64,000 nt of DNA from assembly GCA_019843655.1 (NCBI GenBank), contig JACDQD010000103.1, forward strand, positions 9,548,001 to 9,612,000, given 5' to 3'. Of the stretch, positions 39,391 through 51,534 are shown one piece after another. The DNA comes from Lethocerus indicus. Its lineage: Eukaryota > Arthropoda > Insecta > Hemiptera > Belostomatidae. Every line of letters begins with the position of its first letter. The stretch's first letter is position 1. The notes beneath the pieces are model-generated. The model was given only the letters and a program-made list of their open reading frames with translations, had not been told where the DNA came from and ran no database searches. Both the position numbers and the translations under genes were made by a program.

Positions 39391-39530
39391 TAAGACGATT
39401 TCCTCGCTTGTCCCACTGAGAGGGCCCTCCCTCTCTCATTAAACCGAATATTAATTACGAGACGCGCTCCTACCCCTGGCAAATTCATTCCCGTCCTGCG
39501 GCAGAGGTCTTGCTCAAAATTCTTATCCAC
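39391..39530 (+). repeat. Dispersed repeat pair D, copy 1
   Basis: Aligns with 40230-40360 in the same orientation. Shared words in order: TAAGACGATTTC, CTGAG-G-GCCCT, TCATTAAA, AATATTAATTACG, GCGC followed by CAAATTCA, then AGGTCTT and AAAATT-T. This copy lies in a GC-rich island (39040-39490), which keeps long minus-strand frames open (126 codons at 39059-39439) with Ala/Pro/Arg-rich, non-protein-like translations. Confidence 0.6.
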
Positions 39531-40229
39531 TTTGATCGCTAGTAAATATAATTTAAAATGAATGACTCTATATTAATGTATTAGCTAACACGCTAATATG
39601 TTGATTGTGTTAGCACAATTAAACCTGGCATTGGCTGTAATAGTAATTTGGATATTCAGATTAAGATCAATTATTTCTACTAAATAAATACTGGATAATG
39701 GTACTTGGGAATGAGGAAATATTATTTTTTTCTAAGCTTTTGAGTGTTGAAACTAAATTCTACAATAACCTACTTTGTACCGTCGGCGATTCCATCCTAC
39801 GCCGTGAAACTGGTTCGTTTTCTGGCCATCGTCAATATCATTCAATAAGGCCATGATGTGCCAGTGTGAATCAGTAGCCGCCATTAGCACGTACCTCTTT
39901 TATTTTAGTGAAGAAGTGATACTCCGAAGCCGAAACCGGTCTGTAATTCCGGGTGTAATTAGGCAAAATAATTTAATTCCGTAATCTCTTCTTCATTTGG
40001 TCCAAATTAAAATTCGCAACTAAAGAAAACGTGCGCCAGCTCTCAATCTGCGATGTCGAATACTTCCATATTTCAATTATCTAGGCAATAGATATACGGG
40101 CAGCCAATGATAATAAGGTTTCATTAAATAATATTTCAAGGTTGTGCTCGGGTCGTTAATATTTTGGAATTTATTTCAGAAATATTTTTTCCCTTTCTCA
40201 ACGCTGAGAAGGGAGAGTAAAATGAAATG

Positions 40230-40360
40230 TAAGACGATTTCTCACACCCTGAGCGCCCTTCTGCTTTCTCCTTCTGAGCCTCATTAAAAACAAATATTAA
40301 TTACGGGGTGCGCCCAGCAAATTCAACCGGTTAAGGTCTTTTCGACAAAAATTTTCCCGG
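40230..40360 (+). repeat. Dispersed repeat pair D, copy 2
   Basis: Second copy of the 39391-39530 segment about 840 bp downstream. Its flanks are AT-rich, so the GC-rich context of copy 1 is not part of the repeat. Confidence 0.6.
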
Positions 40361-41167
40361 CTCTAACACTAGGGTATAAAATTAATCAAACTAATCCAAG
40401 CATTTTATTAGTAGTATCTTATTAACTCAATATATTTATTGTTGTAGATGTAGATGAAATATCAATTCGATGTTTTATTTCCTTACCAACCCTGAATATA
40501 TATTTGGATTTATTTGTATTTAAAACGGTGTATGAATACAATATCAACTAATGATATAATTCATCTTGCAATATTATCTTATAGGGTGAGAACGTAAAAT
40601 AAAATCATAACCTTGCAAGGATTCTAAAAAAAAAACGAGGAGAATAAAGTCCTGGCTCCGGCGTTAACTTGGGGAACTCGTAGTAGGGCCATTCAAAAAG
40701 CTGATTGTGTGGAAAAAGAAGCCCTTGTCAGTGTCAAGGGCTACGTGGTTCTGCTGACATCTGTGTCGGGACCCTAAACTGTCGCCCGCTTCCCGCAATG
40801 AACAAACCCGCCCCCACCTCCCACCCCGTACCCAGTGACGACCGAATTACAGTTTTTCGTGAACCCCTCACGACCAAAATGAAGATCTGCTGTAGGAATT
40901 TACTGCGAACTTACGACATAACTTTTGACCGAGGTGCCCGCCTTATGCGGTAATACCGGTTACTAATGCCTATGAACTTCATTTGCATCAATGACCTGAT
41001 TTAAAGTCCTGTTAGAGAGCACTGACAAAATAAAAAGAAGGATATTCAACATAACAGCTAACCTACTACATTTTCTCTCCCGCTACTGTTTATGCAGTTA
41101 TACAACATATATCGACAAAAATGATAAGGGATTAAATATATAGGCAAAAAATATGAGATTATTTATT

Positions 41168-41287
41168 GATGGTTTAGTATCGTCCGGTGCCGTGAAAGAA
41201 ATGATTAAATTGTTGAATGAATTGCGGGTCTAGTATCACTCAACGCCGTTCTGATAAATATAATAAACGTTTGTACGTATTGAAAAT
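41168..41287 (+). repeat. Paired TAGTATC...CGCCG repeat, copy 2
   Basis: TAGTATCGTCCGGTGCCG (from 41175) and TAGTATCACTCAACGCCG (from 41231), again 56 bp apart, with the same tail as 38350-38468. Sequence similarity stops abruptly just after the tail word GTATTGAAAA, marking an element edge. Confidence 0.75.
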
Positions 41288-44262
41288 GATTCATTCACTA
41301 GAATGGAAGGCAAAACAATTATACAGTACTAATGCATATGAATTCTGAATCAATGAACCTATTCGTGGCCCTGGAAAATCATAATTTATCATGAGTTTGT
41401 GTATCAGTCGAGAAAGTGGAAGTGCTGTTGAATGAGTGATGATGTTGTGGTGTCGTGGAAATCCAAGCGAACTCCAGTGTATCTCAAATTCGACAATTAT
41501 CAGTAAATGAGTTACAGTAAATTCTGACCGCAGTGAATCCCCCCTAGGCCTATGGATTAGGCCGTTTTTATGAGCGTTGCCGGCAGTATGCATCGATTGT
41601 CCCCCTGTGTACTGCGGCTAATCCCGGATCTGGGTTAGCCACGTGGAACCACGTTCACCTTCCGCCCAAAAAACGGATTGTGCCCGTGCGTTTTTTCCTT
41701 TTTTCGGCTCGCGATAACACCTTTGTTTTTTTCTCCTACCCTCCGGTAACGAAATTTTAATTCAGCCCCTGCAATATTAATAGCGGGCAGGGAAGGTTAA
41801 ACCGAGGAAAAGGTGCTGAATCTGGGGTAAGTGGGGCAAAGTGTATTTCTTTGGAAAATACATGTTACCATTTGCAGTTTTCCTCTTCAATTCGGTAGCT
41901 ATCGCTGTCCCGGAAGGAGTATCAGGTATTGTGAATGTACCGACAATGTATAACAACTCACAGATGCGATTCTTAGAAACGCTTCGTCCTATGCAAATGT
42001 AAATAATAAGATTTGAGTATCTTAATTAAAACAATTGAAATTAAGTAAGGAAAATGACAAGCAACAAAATTTCAAAAGGGTGTTTCGTTATCATTACAGT
42101 AGTGGTTATTCAAATACAACGAAAATCTATGTCAGACGAGAGAATATACAGGATTATATAAAATATTGATTATAGATATTGACTACAATATGATACACAA
42201 AATAACGCGCATAAAGAATAATTAATCTTTATTGTTAAAATTTACAGTTTAATGATTTGATTCCTGATTACTCTTTACCCCAGACTGGCTATCAAATAAC
42301 AGAGTAGGGAAGTATTGTATACTTCCAGTTTGATAAAAGTGAGCAAATCAAGTCTCCGATTCCAGAAGGGGAGTTGAGAAGCGCGCCAGTATTTTAATCC
42401 CGAGTTTTAAGTGTTCACCGCGGGAGAAGCGAGGGACATGATGAATAAAAAAGTGAGTCGCGTGGCCGGTCTAAAAAGGAGGTAATTCATGGCGTCCAAC
42501 ATGAAGCGTATTAGGCATTCCATTAGTCCCCGTGTAACGCTACCGCCTCCTTCCTACACCGGACGATAACATTTCTTTTTCATATACGCCGCATGTTTTT
42601 CGAACCGCCCCAGCCGCCAAGCTTTGGCCAAGGCTTGCTTTCATTGTTGATTAAATCTCGACTTTCTTATACCGCACGTGTTACATCTGGCAAACGGCAT
42701 TGTGAACACGATCTATAGCGTTCCTCTTCTACAAAAATCAGACGCGTCGTACACACGAAATAGTTTTTCAACAATCCCTTTTCCAATACCTATGTCCGGT
42801 CGAAGGATATGTTATAAAATGCCACACTTTATATAGATTGAAATATGTTGCATACATTTGCAAGAATTTATTTATATGTTCATAATTTCTGCAATCTTCT
42901 GTCTACTCCTGTGTACTCCCTCTACCTGCATGAAATTAACTGTCCGTTTTTTTTATTTTTAAAAATCAAAAAAATTGAAATGATATAAAGCGCTTTCTGA
43001 TTGTTGTTGGTGCGGACATTTTTTCCTGCTGACGGGCGTAATGGACACGAATCGAAATTGTCTATAAAAGTATAAAGGAGTTGATATAAGTTGGGATGGG
43101 CTCTTCGGTCCCTTGAGCCGGCAAGAGTCAATCCACCTGAGAGAAACTTCTTGGTTGGGCAAGAAAATATTTTACGCCGACCGGTTCCATTAGATAGCAA
43201 TTTGTTTGGGTTCGAAGGGCCGTCTCACCAACTGGGACCATCAATAACGTTCCGCTTTTCTTGGCAAATAATATTCATCTCCCGGGAACGGTTTCCATTA
43301 ATTACAATCTTCCAAGGCTACCGTTACCCGGTCTGACGCAACCCGGGTGTACGGTATCGATCTGTCAGTTCAAAACAATAAGCACAATCGGAGATTAATC
43401 GTTGGAATTGTAATAATAATTTCCGTGATTTGAGTATGTCTAGCTAAGAGGGTCCGACAATTTGTGAAATCTTTACATCGTTAAAATTAAGTGCTGAACA
43501 GAGTTAGCGTATTGGTAAACAGCATGGGGGCATTAGTATTGTAATTACAGAGTATAGTATCTAATATCGTATTGTGATTGGATAATTGAAAGGAATAAAA
43601 TTGCCGATCAACAACATGCCGTAATACAATTTGTGTTTAATAAGACGATAAGAAGAGAATAAGCTGTATTCTTCTTTTATGCCTAAATTTTGTCGGTTGC
43701 TTTGTTATTCCTGCGTATACCTTATCTCCTCGCCTTTGTAAAAATGTGGTTAAAAGGCTGTATCGAGCCTTTGCGTATGACAATACGGGAGGGGGGTAGT
43801 TAAGATTAGGCGTGGAGCAAGCGGTTCTTTCGCGTTCGTTAGCCGAGCCGCATTCCCGCGGGTAATCTCTGGGCGGGCTCCTGAATGTTTTAAGTTTCCA
43901 GGAACAACGATGACTAGGGGGGTTGGGTAGAGATAGGAGGGGACGGAGCGAGCCTAAGGGGTGGAAGGAGACAGATTGTAAGCCGGCGTCGAGAAGTGGG
44001 GGCAGAAACTCGTACAAGACTTGAGTGTCTCACGCGACCCCTCGTTTTTAAACGGGCCCGGATTACCTGCCTCCGCTATCTGGGTCACCCGCTCCAAAAC
44101 CGGCATTAATAAGTATTCCCGTAACATTTTTAGCCTATGCAAAGCGTCCAATCGGTTCCGATACACTGTTCCTACTTCACCGGCAAGAGGCGATAAAAAC
44201 GCGGCTTGTACCTACGTAATAGTTCGGTAATTTCATTATTTATTCCTAGGTTATAAATTTTT
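41288..44262. other. Gene-free stretch, no recognised feature
   Basis: AT-rich with GC-richer patches near 41590-41700, 43090-43340 and 43780-43990. The frames of 81-126 codons there are open on both strands and not recognised. Confidence 0.5.
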
Positions 44263-44349
44263 TTTAGTTCATTCTCTTTTCTGGAAGTTGTGAACATTTT
44301 CTTCTCAATATTACCCGGCGGCTGGTTTTTAAACCTGAAAATCTGAACT

Positions 44350-44467
44350 AATTTGCTCTACTTCATCTTGGCTCATTCTTACCCCTAGAATCTTCGTTAG
44401 AGAAACTTTTCCTCGTTTCCGAGCAAAGCACCCTATTCCTGTCCCGTTAGGTGGAGGCGTTCGCGTT
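44350..44467 (-). repeat. Inverted dispersed repeat pair C, copy 2
   Basis: Reverse complement of the segment at 24999-25110, about 19 kb away. Conserved words (read on the minus strand): AACGCGAACGCCTCCAC, GCTTTGCTCGGAAACGAGG with AAAAGTTTC, GATGAAG and AAATTAG. Because copy 1 lies within an apparent open frame at 24929-25330, that frame is better explained as repeat. Confidence 0.6.
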
Positions 44468-46290
44468 ATCTACTGACTGTGGGAGAAACCTCGCTGAAGG
44501 GAAAACCTTAATCTACTTATTCAGGAGATAGATATTACTACTACACTATAATATTCGAATGGCACTTTTATATACCACACATTAGAATGTGCTTGTTTTC
44601 TACTAAAAAATAACGCCCACATTAATATTTCAAGAAGAGAAAGATCTTGAGAACGGGGAAATCGTCCTTTCTGTTAAGTTGGTAGAATTACTTGAGAATT
44701 ATAATTTCACTTTACAAATGGTGTAACATCTTATCGTTATTCTGTTGATTAACTTTACGAGAGGCCTTCTTCTTCCCTTTGTTCGGACTTTGTGCAGCTT
44801 TATGGTTGTTATCGGCACAACTGGTCCGCAAATTTATGGGGCACGCCCGGGGCGTACATTAGGGGAAATATGGGCCAACTTGGGAGTCCCTCGGGTTATT
44901 TAGATTTTCCGTACGCGCTATACGGGCGCCGGCAAAACTGGTGACAATATCTCTCGGACTTACGATACACCCGCTGGGTCATAACCAATTCATGGCAAGG
45001 AATTGAATCCATTTCTATCATCTGGAACGCTTCCGCTGTGGACCCAACACGCATTATATTTATCACTTCTCCGCCTATTTTATAGTGTTAGGAAATATTA
45101 CAAATATCCGATGAAACTGATCAACGGGTAGTATAATTGATTGTATTAGTTTTTTGAAAAAGTGAAAGAAAGTATTTATGGACACCACTCTCAGTATCCC
45201 ACCACCGTGTTGTGATAACATAAAAATATATTATAGTGTAAGGAACAAGAGGCAGTCAGAGGCTGGAGCCTGGCAGCGAATTTCTGTGATATTATTCCCT
45301 TCGTTACCTTATCTTCCACCAAGAATCGCAAACGAGACATTCTCAACTTTATATAAATATATATATGTATATATACGCGGCATTCAATGTGCCGCCCTCC
45401 CACAAGTGTATAGTTTGTCAGCCCTTCTCTAGGAGTTAGCATATATTTATATTTAAATATAGAGTGGAGGGTCCTGTGCGCCCCTGGGTTAGGGGCTAAA
45501 TCTTCTGGGACTTTGCTGTTTTCTGAAAGCGGGTTGAGAATTCAGTTGCGGGGGCGAGAGTTAACAAGCGGAGTCGGCCGGCCGCTCACTGGGGCATTGT
45601 TCTGCCCCGGCGCAGCGTGTAGTGGCCCTGTTCTTGCCTCTCTCCCTCGGCATTTATTCACACCAATAATACAACTTACGCAATTCTTAAGGGCAGTTAA
45701 AATGAAACAAGAACCCCCTTGACTCTCCGAAGCCTTATTAATTGTTTGGAAAAATGTAGGTTCCTAGAATTTCAGGATCATACGACCCAAGTGCATTTAA
45801 TCTTATCAGTTAAAACACGGCTTTCGTCTGCGTTTTATCGGACGGAATGTTAAAATATTTCATCAGTTCGATGCTATTACAACATCGTCATTTAAGCAAG
45901 TATTTTCCCAATACTGCCTGGTGATCAGTTCGTTAACCTTAAATTATGGACAAATTTGATCTTATTTATGGGCTCTTGCCGTTTCTTCGTTTCAGATCAG
46001 TGCACCCTATCCCTGTCCCACGACACTGTTTGCGTCTAATCGAGATACAGGAATGTGTCTTTATTGGGCGTTTTGAAATTGAGAATCGTTAATTAGAGCT
46101 AAGAATCAAGGGAGCTTAGATTGAAAAGGAATCGGCCTTTCAGCGCGCCTACCGGAGACTACTGATCCCGAAATACTTAAGACGGTTATTCCTTAGACGG
46201 TCGTAAATTCGACTGCGCGATTTCTGAAAACTTCATCTTCGTTAAGAATTTATCGGGTCTTCTGTCATGTCGACGTCGGAATACGGACAA
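44468..46290. other. Gene-free stretch, no recognised feature
   Basis: Contains a short TA-rich run at 45352-45375 and a GC-rich patch at 45540-45660. No coding or RNA feature was recognised. Confidence 0.55.
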
Positions 46291-46293
46291 GTC

Positions 46294-46485
46294 TCACTCC
46301 ATTTTATACAGCTCTTGACGCTCTAACAACTGAGAGCCATTATAATAGCCTTTTTCTTTTTTGAAAAGCTCAACACTTTTATTTACTTTGTCCATTCTAA
46401 TTGTCCTTTGCATATTTTTCGAAAAATAAGAGGATAGTATTAATGTTACAACAAATGAGTATCCCCATCGTCTCAAGGTCTTCAA
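46294..46485 (-). other. Small unrecognised open frame (possible exon)
   Basis: A minus-strand frame with no ATG at its 5' end (opens at TTG); translation includes RRWGYSFVVTLILSSYF, a hydrophobic segment, then a charged part MDKVNKSVELFKKEKGYYNG and ends ELYKME before the stop. Composition is protein-like, but it has no known family. It lies on the same strand as the frames at 46509-46823 and 47087-47314. Chance is quite possible. Confidence 0.12.
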
Positions 46486-47086
46486 TAAGTTATCAGAAAT
46501 TCAGTTCATTAGTTTATCGATAATACCATTTTGAGTAGGATTTCGCTATTGGCGATGGCAACAGGATATAAATTAAATGAAACAGTTTGTTTCTGAATTA
46601 TGTTAAATATCGGCGTTGTTATATTGTTCGTATAAAAAGAAATATTGGGAATACGATAGAGACAATAGGATTGGGCCGATGAACGACAAAGCCATTGTAG
46701 GAGGGGGCTAAAAGGCTTCGATGACACAGAAAATCCCACGAGTGAGGAAAATGATGAATAGTCACGGGACTTTTTTTCAACGCCCTCCCCTTTCCTTTTT
46801 AGCGTGTAAAGTTCATTTATCATTTAACGACAGCCCGAAGGCACATAAGCACGCATCTGGGACGTGGATATATTGGGATTTGAATTTAGTGGGTACCTCC
46901 GACCGTACATAACACTGTCTGACAACTGTTTTTCCACTGTTATTATCACGGCGGAGAAACTTTCAGTGTGAGGATACCTGCTTCGAAATGGTCTTCCTCT
47001 GGATCAATCAACTGTTCCTCCACTTGACTATCTATTTTTGCTAGCGGTAAAAGCTCTTTAGTAATTATAAATGATACAGTCGGTTG

Positions 47087-47302
47087 TTAGTAACCGTTTT
47101 CTACTAATTCACCCCCGGTGAGATCGCCTGCGGGAAGAACCTCGGGGTTGACCCCCTGCGTTCCCGACGTGTTGTCCGCTCCCGACGTTTCGGAACTCTT
47201 ACTGGTTCCATAATCACTGTTCGACTTTAATTTTACGCCTAAATAAGACCCGTATTTAGGCACTGATCTGGCAACCATGTCTTTGATAATTCCACTAACC
47301 AT
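47087..47302 (-). other. Small unrecognised open frame, 71 codons from ATG (possible exon)
   Basis: From the ATG at 47302 the frame starts MVSGIIKDMVARSVPKYGSY, continues with a Ser/Gly/Asn/Thr-rich part containing SSETSGADNTSGTQG and ends GELVENGY before TAA. The frame is open upstream to about 47338, and a CAG just before the ATG (after a T-rich run) could act as a splice acceptor. The hydrophilic low-complexity tail looks more protein-like than most frames here, yet I recognise nothing. Confidence 0.2.
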
Positions 47303-48093
47303 CTCTGACCCCAAAATAAATCTCGAAAACGAAATCCTTCAGAAGGGTCTCATGTTCGAACCAAAACAGCAACTAACTCTTCCAGCAATTCTTCTTAATC
47401 TTGTTCAATTAAGTGATTAATTATAACTAAGGGCATATCAGGCTATAATCTCTAAATTGGAAGCGGGCTCATGGTGGGGGGAGGTGGAAATGTCTCGAGG
47501 GAGATAACACCCGGCTATTATACGCCGAACGTATTTCCATTATCGATTTTAGATTTTGGACGGGGTGTATTCGATTCAGTGAATCTCCCCGTCTCAACTT
47601 CCACTATTTAACGGAGCATTAGAAGAGAGTGGGGAGGAGGCCGCAATTTTGCAAATGTGCTCTGGCAACCGAACAGCTGAGTGGGCCTTCGTGCCCCTCA
47701 GATAGGGAAAGAGAGGAGGGAAACTGCTTGAATGCGTAATTTGATTAATTAATGTAATCTCCAGTGGACGGCTCTAAATGCTCGAGAGTCAAGAGTCAAT
47801 TCATTGCCCGGACCCATTGAAACCGACTCACCCCCGCCGCCCCTTTTCAACCCCCTCCCCTACCCACAACAGGCTCAAGCCCTTTTCCGGATTGATTAAT
47901 TCCCGAATTTATTTTCCCTCGGTCGTCTACACACTAACGAATGGGCAAGGGACGAAATAGTGCCGCTGCTGTATAGTACATCGGCTGTTTTAATGACCTC
48001 AACCTTATTTAATTATATAAGGGTTGGGACGAATGGGCACTAGTACAGCACTAGGGCGGTGAGTAAGGGCAGACAGCATGATGACAAAACACG

Positions 48094-48246
48094 ATGGAGT
48101 CCGCCGACAGATGGAAACTAATCTACAGACTAATAAGTGAGGTCATGAGAGCGAAATTCGCTGAGGAGTTAAAAAGTCAGGTGAACCTGTCACAGGACTG
48201 TAACTGTAACCACATAAAAAATAGGTTGAAACCCCCCCAAGTCTAG
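48094..48246 (+). other. Small unrecognised open frame, 50 codons
   Basis: Starts at an ATG, with an in-frame TGA nine bases upstream, and ends at TAG. It reads MESADRWKLIYRLISEVMRA, then a charged region with KFAEELKSQVNLSQ and a CNCNH pair of cysteines near the end. Amphipathic, Lys/Glu-balanced composition is protein-like. It could be a conserved small ORF, a transposon fragment or chance. Confidence 0.18.
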
Positions 48247-51045
48247 CTTAACACCAAAATAAAATGTTATTTTGCAGAATCGAATTTATTCAAATTAAAA
48301 TACATTGTCAACAGTGGGCTTCAGGTATGCGATACATTTAATTTATTTGGAAATTTTCCCCTATTTGTCCCATACTCCTTCAACAGCGGTCCCCAGGTGA
48401 TATACACTTGCCCTATAAAGGAAAGTTGAATAAAATTAACGCGTTTCTATTTATGTTGTAATTATCCCCTCTGGTTAACAAATTCATTCATTTCATATTT
48501 TCGTATATAGGAGCGCAAAAAGTTGTTTTCTTTTCTAATATCTGACCTTATTATATTCAGGATAAACGACTTGTGCCATTAGCTCGGCCGGAGACGAAAT
48601 GGATGCAATTTGTATCTGGGCCGTCTTCTTTCCCTTCCCGAAATTGGCTGGCAGCACAAAATAGAATTTCCCTATTGCAATGCATAGACGTTGATTGATC
48701 GCGCCATTAAAATTCTTTTACAATTTGAAATGGGACGGAATCATTTGTTCAACATTATGTCAGAATATTCTTTCCAGCATTAGCCACAAAAAATAGTAAG
48801 GATTATATCTCAGTTTAAAAATGTTTCCATATTTCAAAAACACCCTTCCATCGTAGCGTTCTGATCCACCATCTTTATTTATACGTAGAACTGATACTTG
48901 TGCTTATTAAAACGGGAGGTGGCACGTAAGCAACCAAAAGTGCTATAAAATGAGTTTTATTTATAGCGATGTATGAATAATTTTAGTTCCCTTTTGCCCG
49001 TGGGACTGGGAGCCAGCTCTGAGATTGTTTGCGGGTCGAAGATGGCGTGACCCTCTTTTCTAATTACAAGTAAAATCCTCCTACTCGGCGAATAATATAA
49101 CCTAACCTGTGAAACCGCCCACTGGGTGGAACATCAGTCCCGTTTATACCTGGAGACGATCACGTTAGCCAATGATTTCTTTCTGGTTCACGAAACCTCG
49201 CCTTCATTCGTTTTCATTATAAAAATAGTCCAATTTCCCATCTCCTTTTCCACCTCTATTAAGCTCCATTTTTAGAACCGGCCCCTTCTATTTCTGTCCC
49301 GCTAATGTAACTGCGAGGGCGGGCGGATGGTGGGAGGGAGTGAGGGAGGGGTCTCATCCTCTCACTCCGCTAATGCCCGACACGGAATTGATGAATTGTT
49401 TTTAGAAATCAAAGAAAGGCTGGCGTGACTGAGGCCTTCGTTTAATTGGAACGTCCACGGGAAATAATAATAACCATAATTCTTCTGATGTTACCCGTCT
49501 CCGCCCAACGATTTGGTCTTGGTTTATCTCCACATGGTTGGTCTCTCTCCGCCATGTTAGTGGGGATATATTATCGGCCACTGTTATTGTGGCAAGCGAT
49601 AGCGGACCGGCGAACGACCAAACCAGACAATCGTATAGTGTTTCCAACTATTAGTTTCAAATTACGCTTTGTTCGGCATTGGATAATTATTATAGTCGAT
49701 CATTTTTATATTCATTAAAGATTTCTCCTCTAGCGATGAAATAACGGCGACGCAACCTCATTCCATTTAATATCCCTTTTTTCCCTAATAAGATCAATTC
49801 CTAGCCCGTTGTCAATTACTAAATGCAACAATCAATGTTACAATTCGGGATGTAATTAATTCATATATTCAGAGGGTGTCGTATAAATGGAAATGTAGCC
49901 AAAAAGGCCGTTACAATTGTTGCCGGTTTTGAGATTAGTATCGGTGAATACATTTAAATGTCGGTTGTTGGAGTGTTGTGGGAGAGCGGTAGGGGGGTTG
50001 CAGGGGGTGTGGTGGGATGGCGGTCCCCACCGAGGACAACACCGCTATCCGTAAGGGCTGTAAATTCAGGGCCCTAAGTTTTGCCTATATGGCATTTATA
50101 CAACCGGCAATTTACATGCGGTCCCACATGACCGCGCATAACTAGCTTTCCATTACGTTGTAATTACATTAATCCTTCCGGTCCAATCCATATTTTGGAA
50201 CAGCGGAGCGTATCTGTTTTGAATTTGGGCCCATTCCTCGTGTTTCCGTCTAATATATTTAGAATATATTCTGTTCGCCGGCCAATATTTTGGAACCTGA
50301 AAACAACGGATAATATGGCTATGTCCTTATATTCAAAGTAATTTCGATGGCGAGCGGCCGAAACCGGTCTAGCAAAATTTCAGCTTATTATAGTTCTGTA
50401 CCGTTTATGCTTATACAGTTATATGAGGGAACATTCGGCCATCATAAATAATGGCGAGACCGACAGCCGGCTGTATTTGATTGAGTCTCGAAGGGTTATA
50501 ATTGTTGTTCAGGTTAGGAACAGTGTACGTGGAGGACGAGCTGGAAATAATTGGGAGCGAGGTGACAGACATCCGCGACCCGGGAAAGAGAAGAGCCGTA
50601 TTCGGCAGAAGCCATTACTGTGTGAATTCTGGGGGGTTGGAGGCGGCAATAAGTAACGAGGTTATTGTGTTGCCGCTCCCCGGGTCCCCCCTTTAAATAT
50701 TAACAAGCCGCCCGCTTTTCCTTGGCTTTTCCGGGGCCCTCTCGTGTTTCCCCCCGTCCAAAACAACCTGGGGATTCTCCCTTCGGATATTGTGCACAGC
50801 CCCCTGCCATAACTATTTAATGGCGTCTTCCATTTGGATAAAGGAATTTTCTTTCAGTGCTGACTCCGGGAATCAGTCAGGACCTACCAGAGTTCACCGT
50901 TGAAAAGGACTACAGCTCACTACAGATCACTTAAAAATATGTATACATAAATATCAATGGTCATATTAGGTTTTGAATTATATAAAAATTCTTTCTACCA
51001 CCTGATAAAACTGTAATAATATCTGACGCTAAAACGACAAACAAA
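48247..51045. other. Gene-free stretch, no recognised feature
   Basis: AT-rich with G-rich runs near 49320-49350 and 49980-50015. Two overlapping plus-strand frames at 50423-50656 and 50502-50696 cover a GC-richer patch without a recognisable product. Confidence 0.5.
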
Positions 51046-51534
51046 AAATTTATTGCCTCATTATCTGTGTAAAATTAATAATAATCAATAATCGATATTT
51101 CCTCCCCGAGCGGTTTACACTCTGTATAATTTCTGCCGAAGTAAAACCTTGAGTCATTAAGAACTGAATATAGTTACACCAATACAGTGAAAAACTTTAT
51201 GTCCGGATTAAACGAAATAAAGCGGTAATTCGCGATCCAATAATATCCCTAAGCGGGCGATACATTCACATTTTGTGAAGAAACTTCAGTTCGATCCAGC
51301 CTCAATTTATCAAGCATGAAAGTGCTCACTGGATGCTTCATTAGAGTCCGCCATGCTTATCGATTCAGCTTGGGACCGAATTGTAGGGAACAGAACATCG
51401 CGGGGTCTGGCTTCATGTATTCGGGAAATTATAGGGGGGTATAAGGGGCTCCGGAGGGAGGATGGCGGGAGGAGGAGGAGATCGATTCTACCTTATTAAA
51501 TTACATTTTACACAGATAATGAGGCAATAAATTT
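51046..51534. repeat. Inverted-repeat-bounded unit, ~490 bp (MITE-like)
   Basis: A perfect 30-bp arm at 51046-51075 (starting AAATTTATTGCCTCATTATC) is repeated in inverse orientation at 51505-51534. Similarity continues weakly inward: an ATCGAT followed by a CCTCC-rich run on one side (51092-51105) faces AGGAGGAG-ATCGAT on the other (51472-51486). The unit contains no recognisable gene. It could be a MITE, or an inverted duplication. No clear target-site duplication was identified. Confidence 0.7.

Noticed and set aside
39059..39530. Two overlapping minus-strand frames of 101-126 codons
   Set aside because: Ala/Pro/Arg/Gly-rich translations from a GC-rich island, in two different frames at once; no domain and partly inside repeat D.
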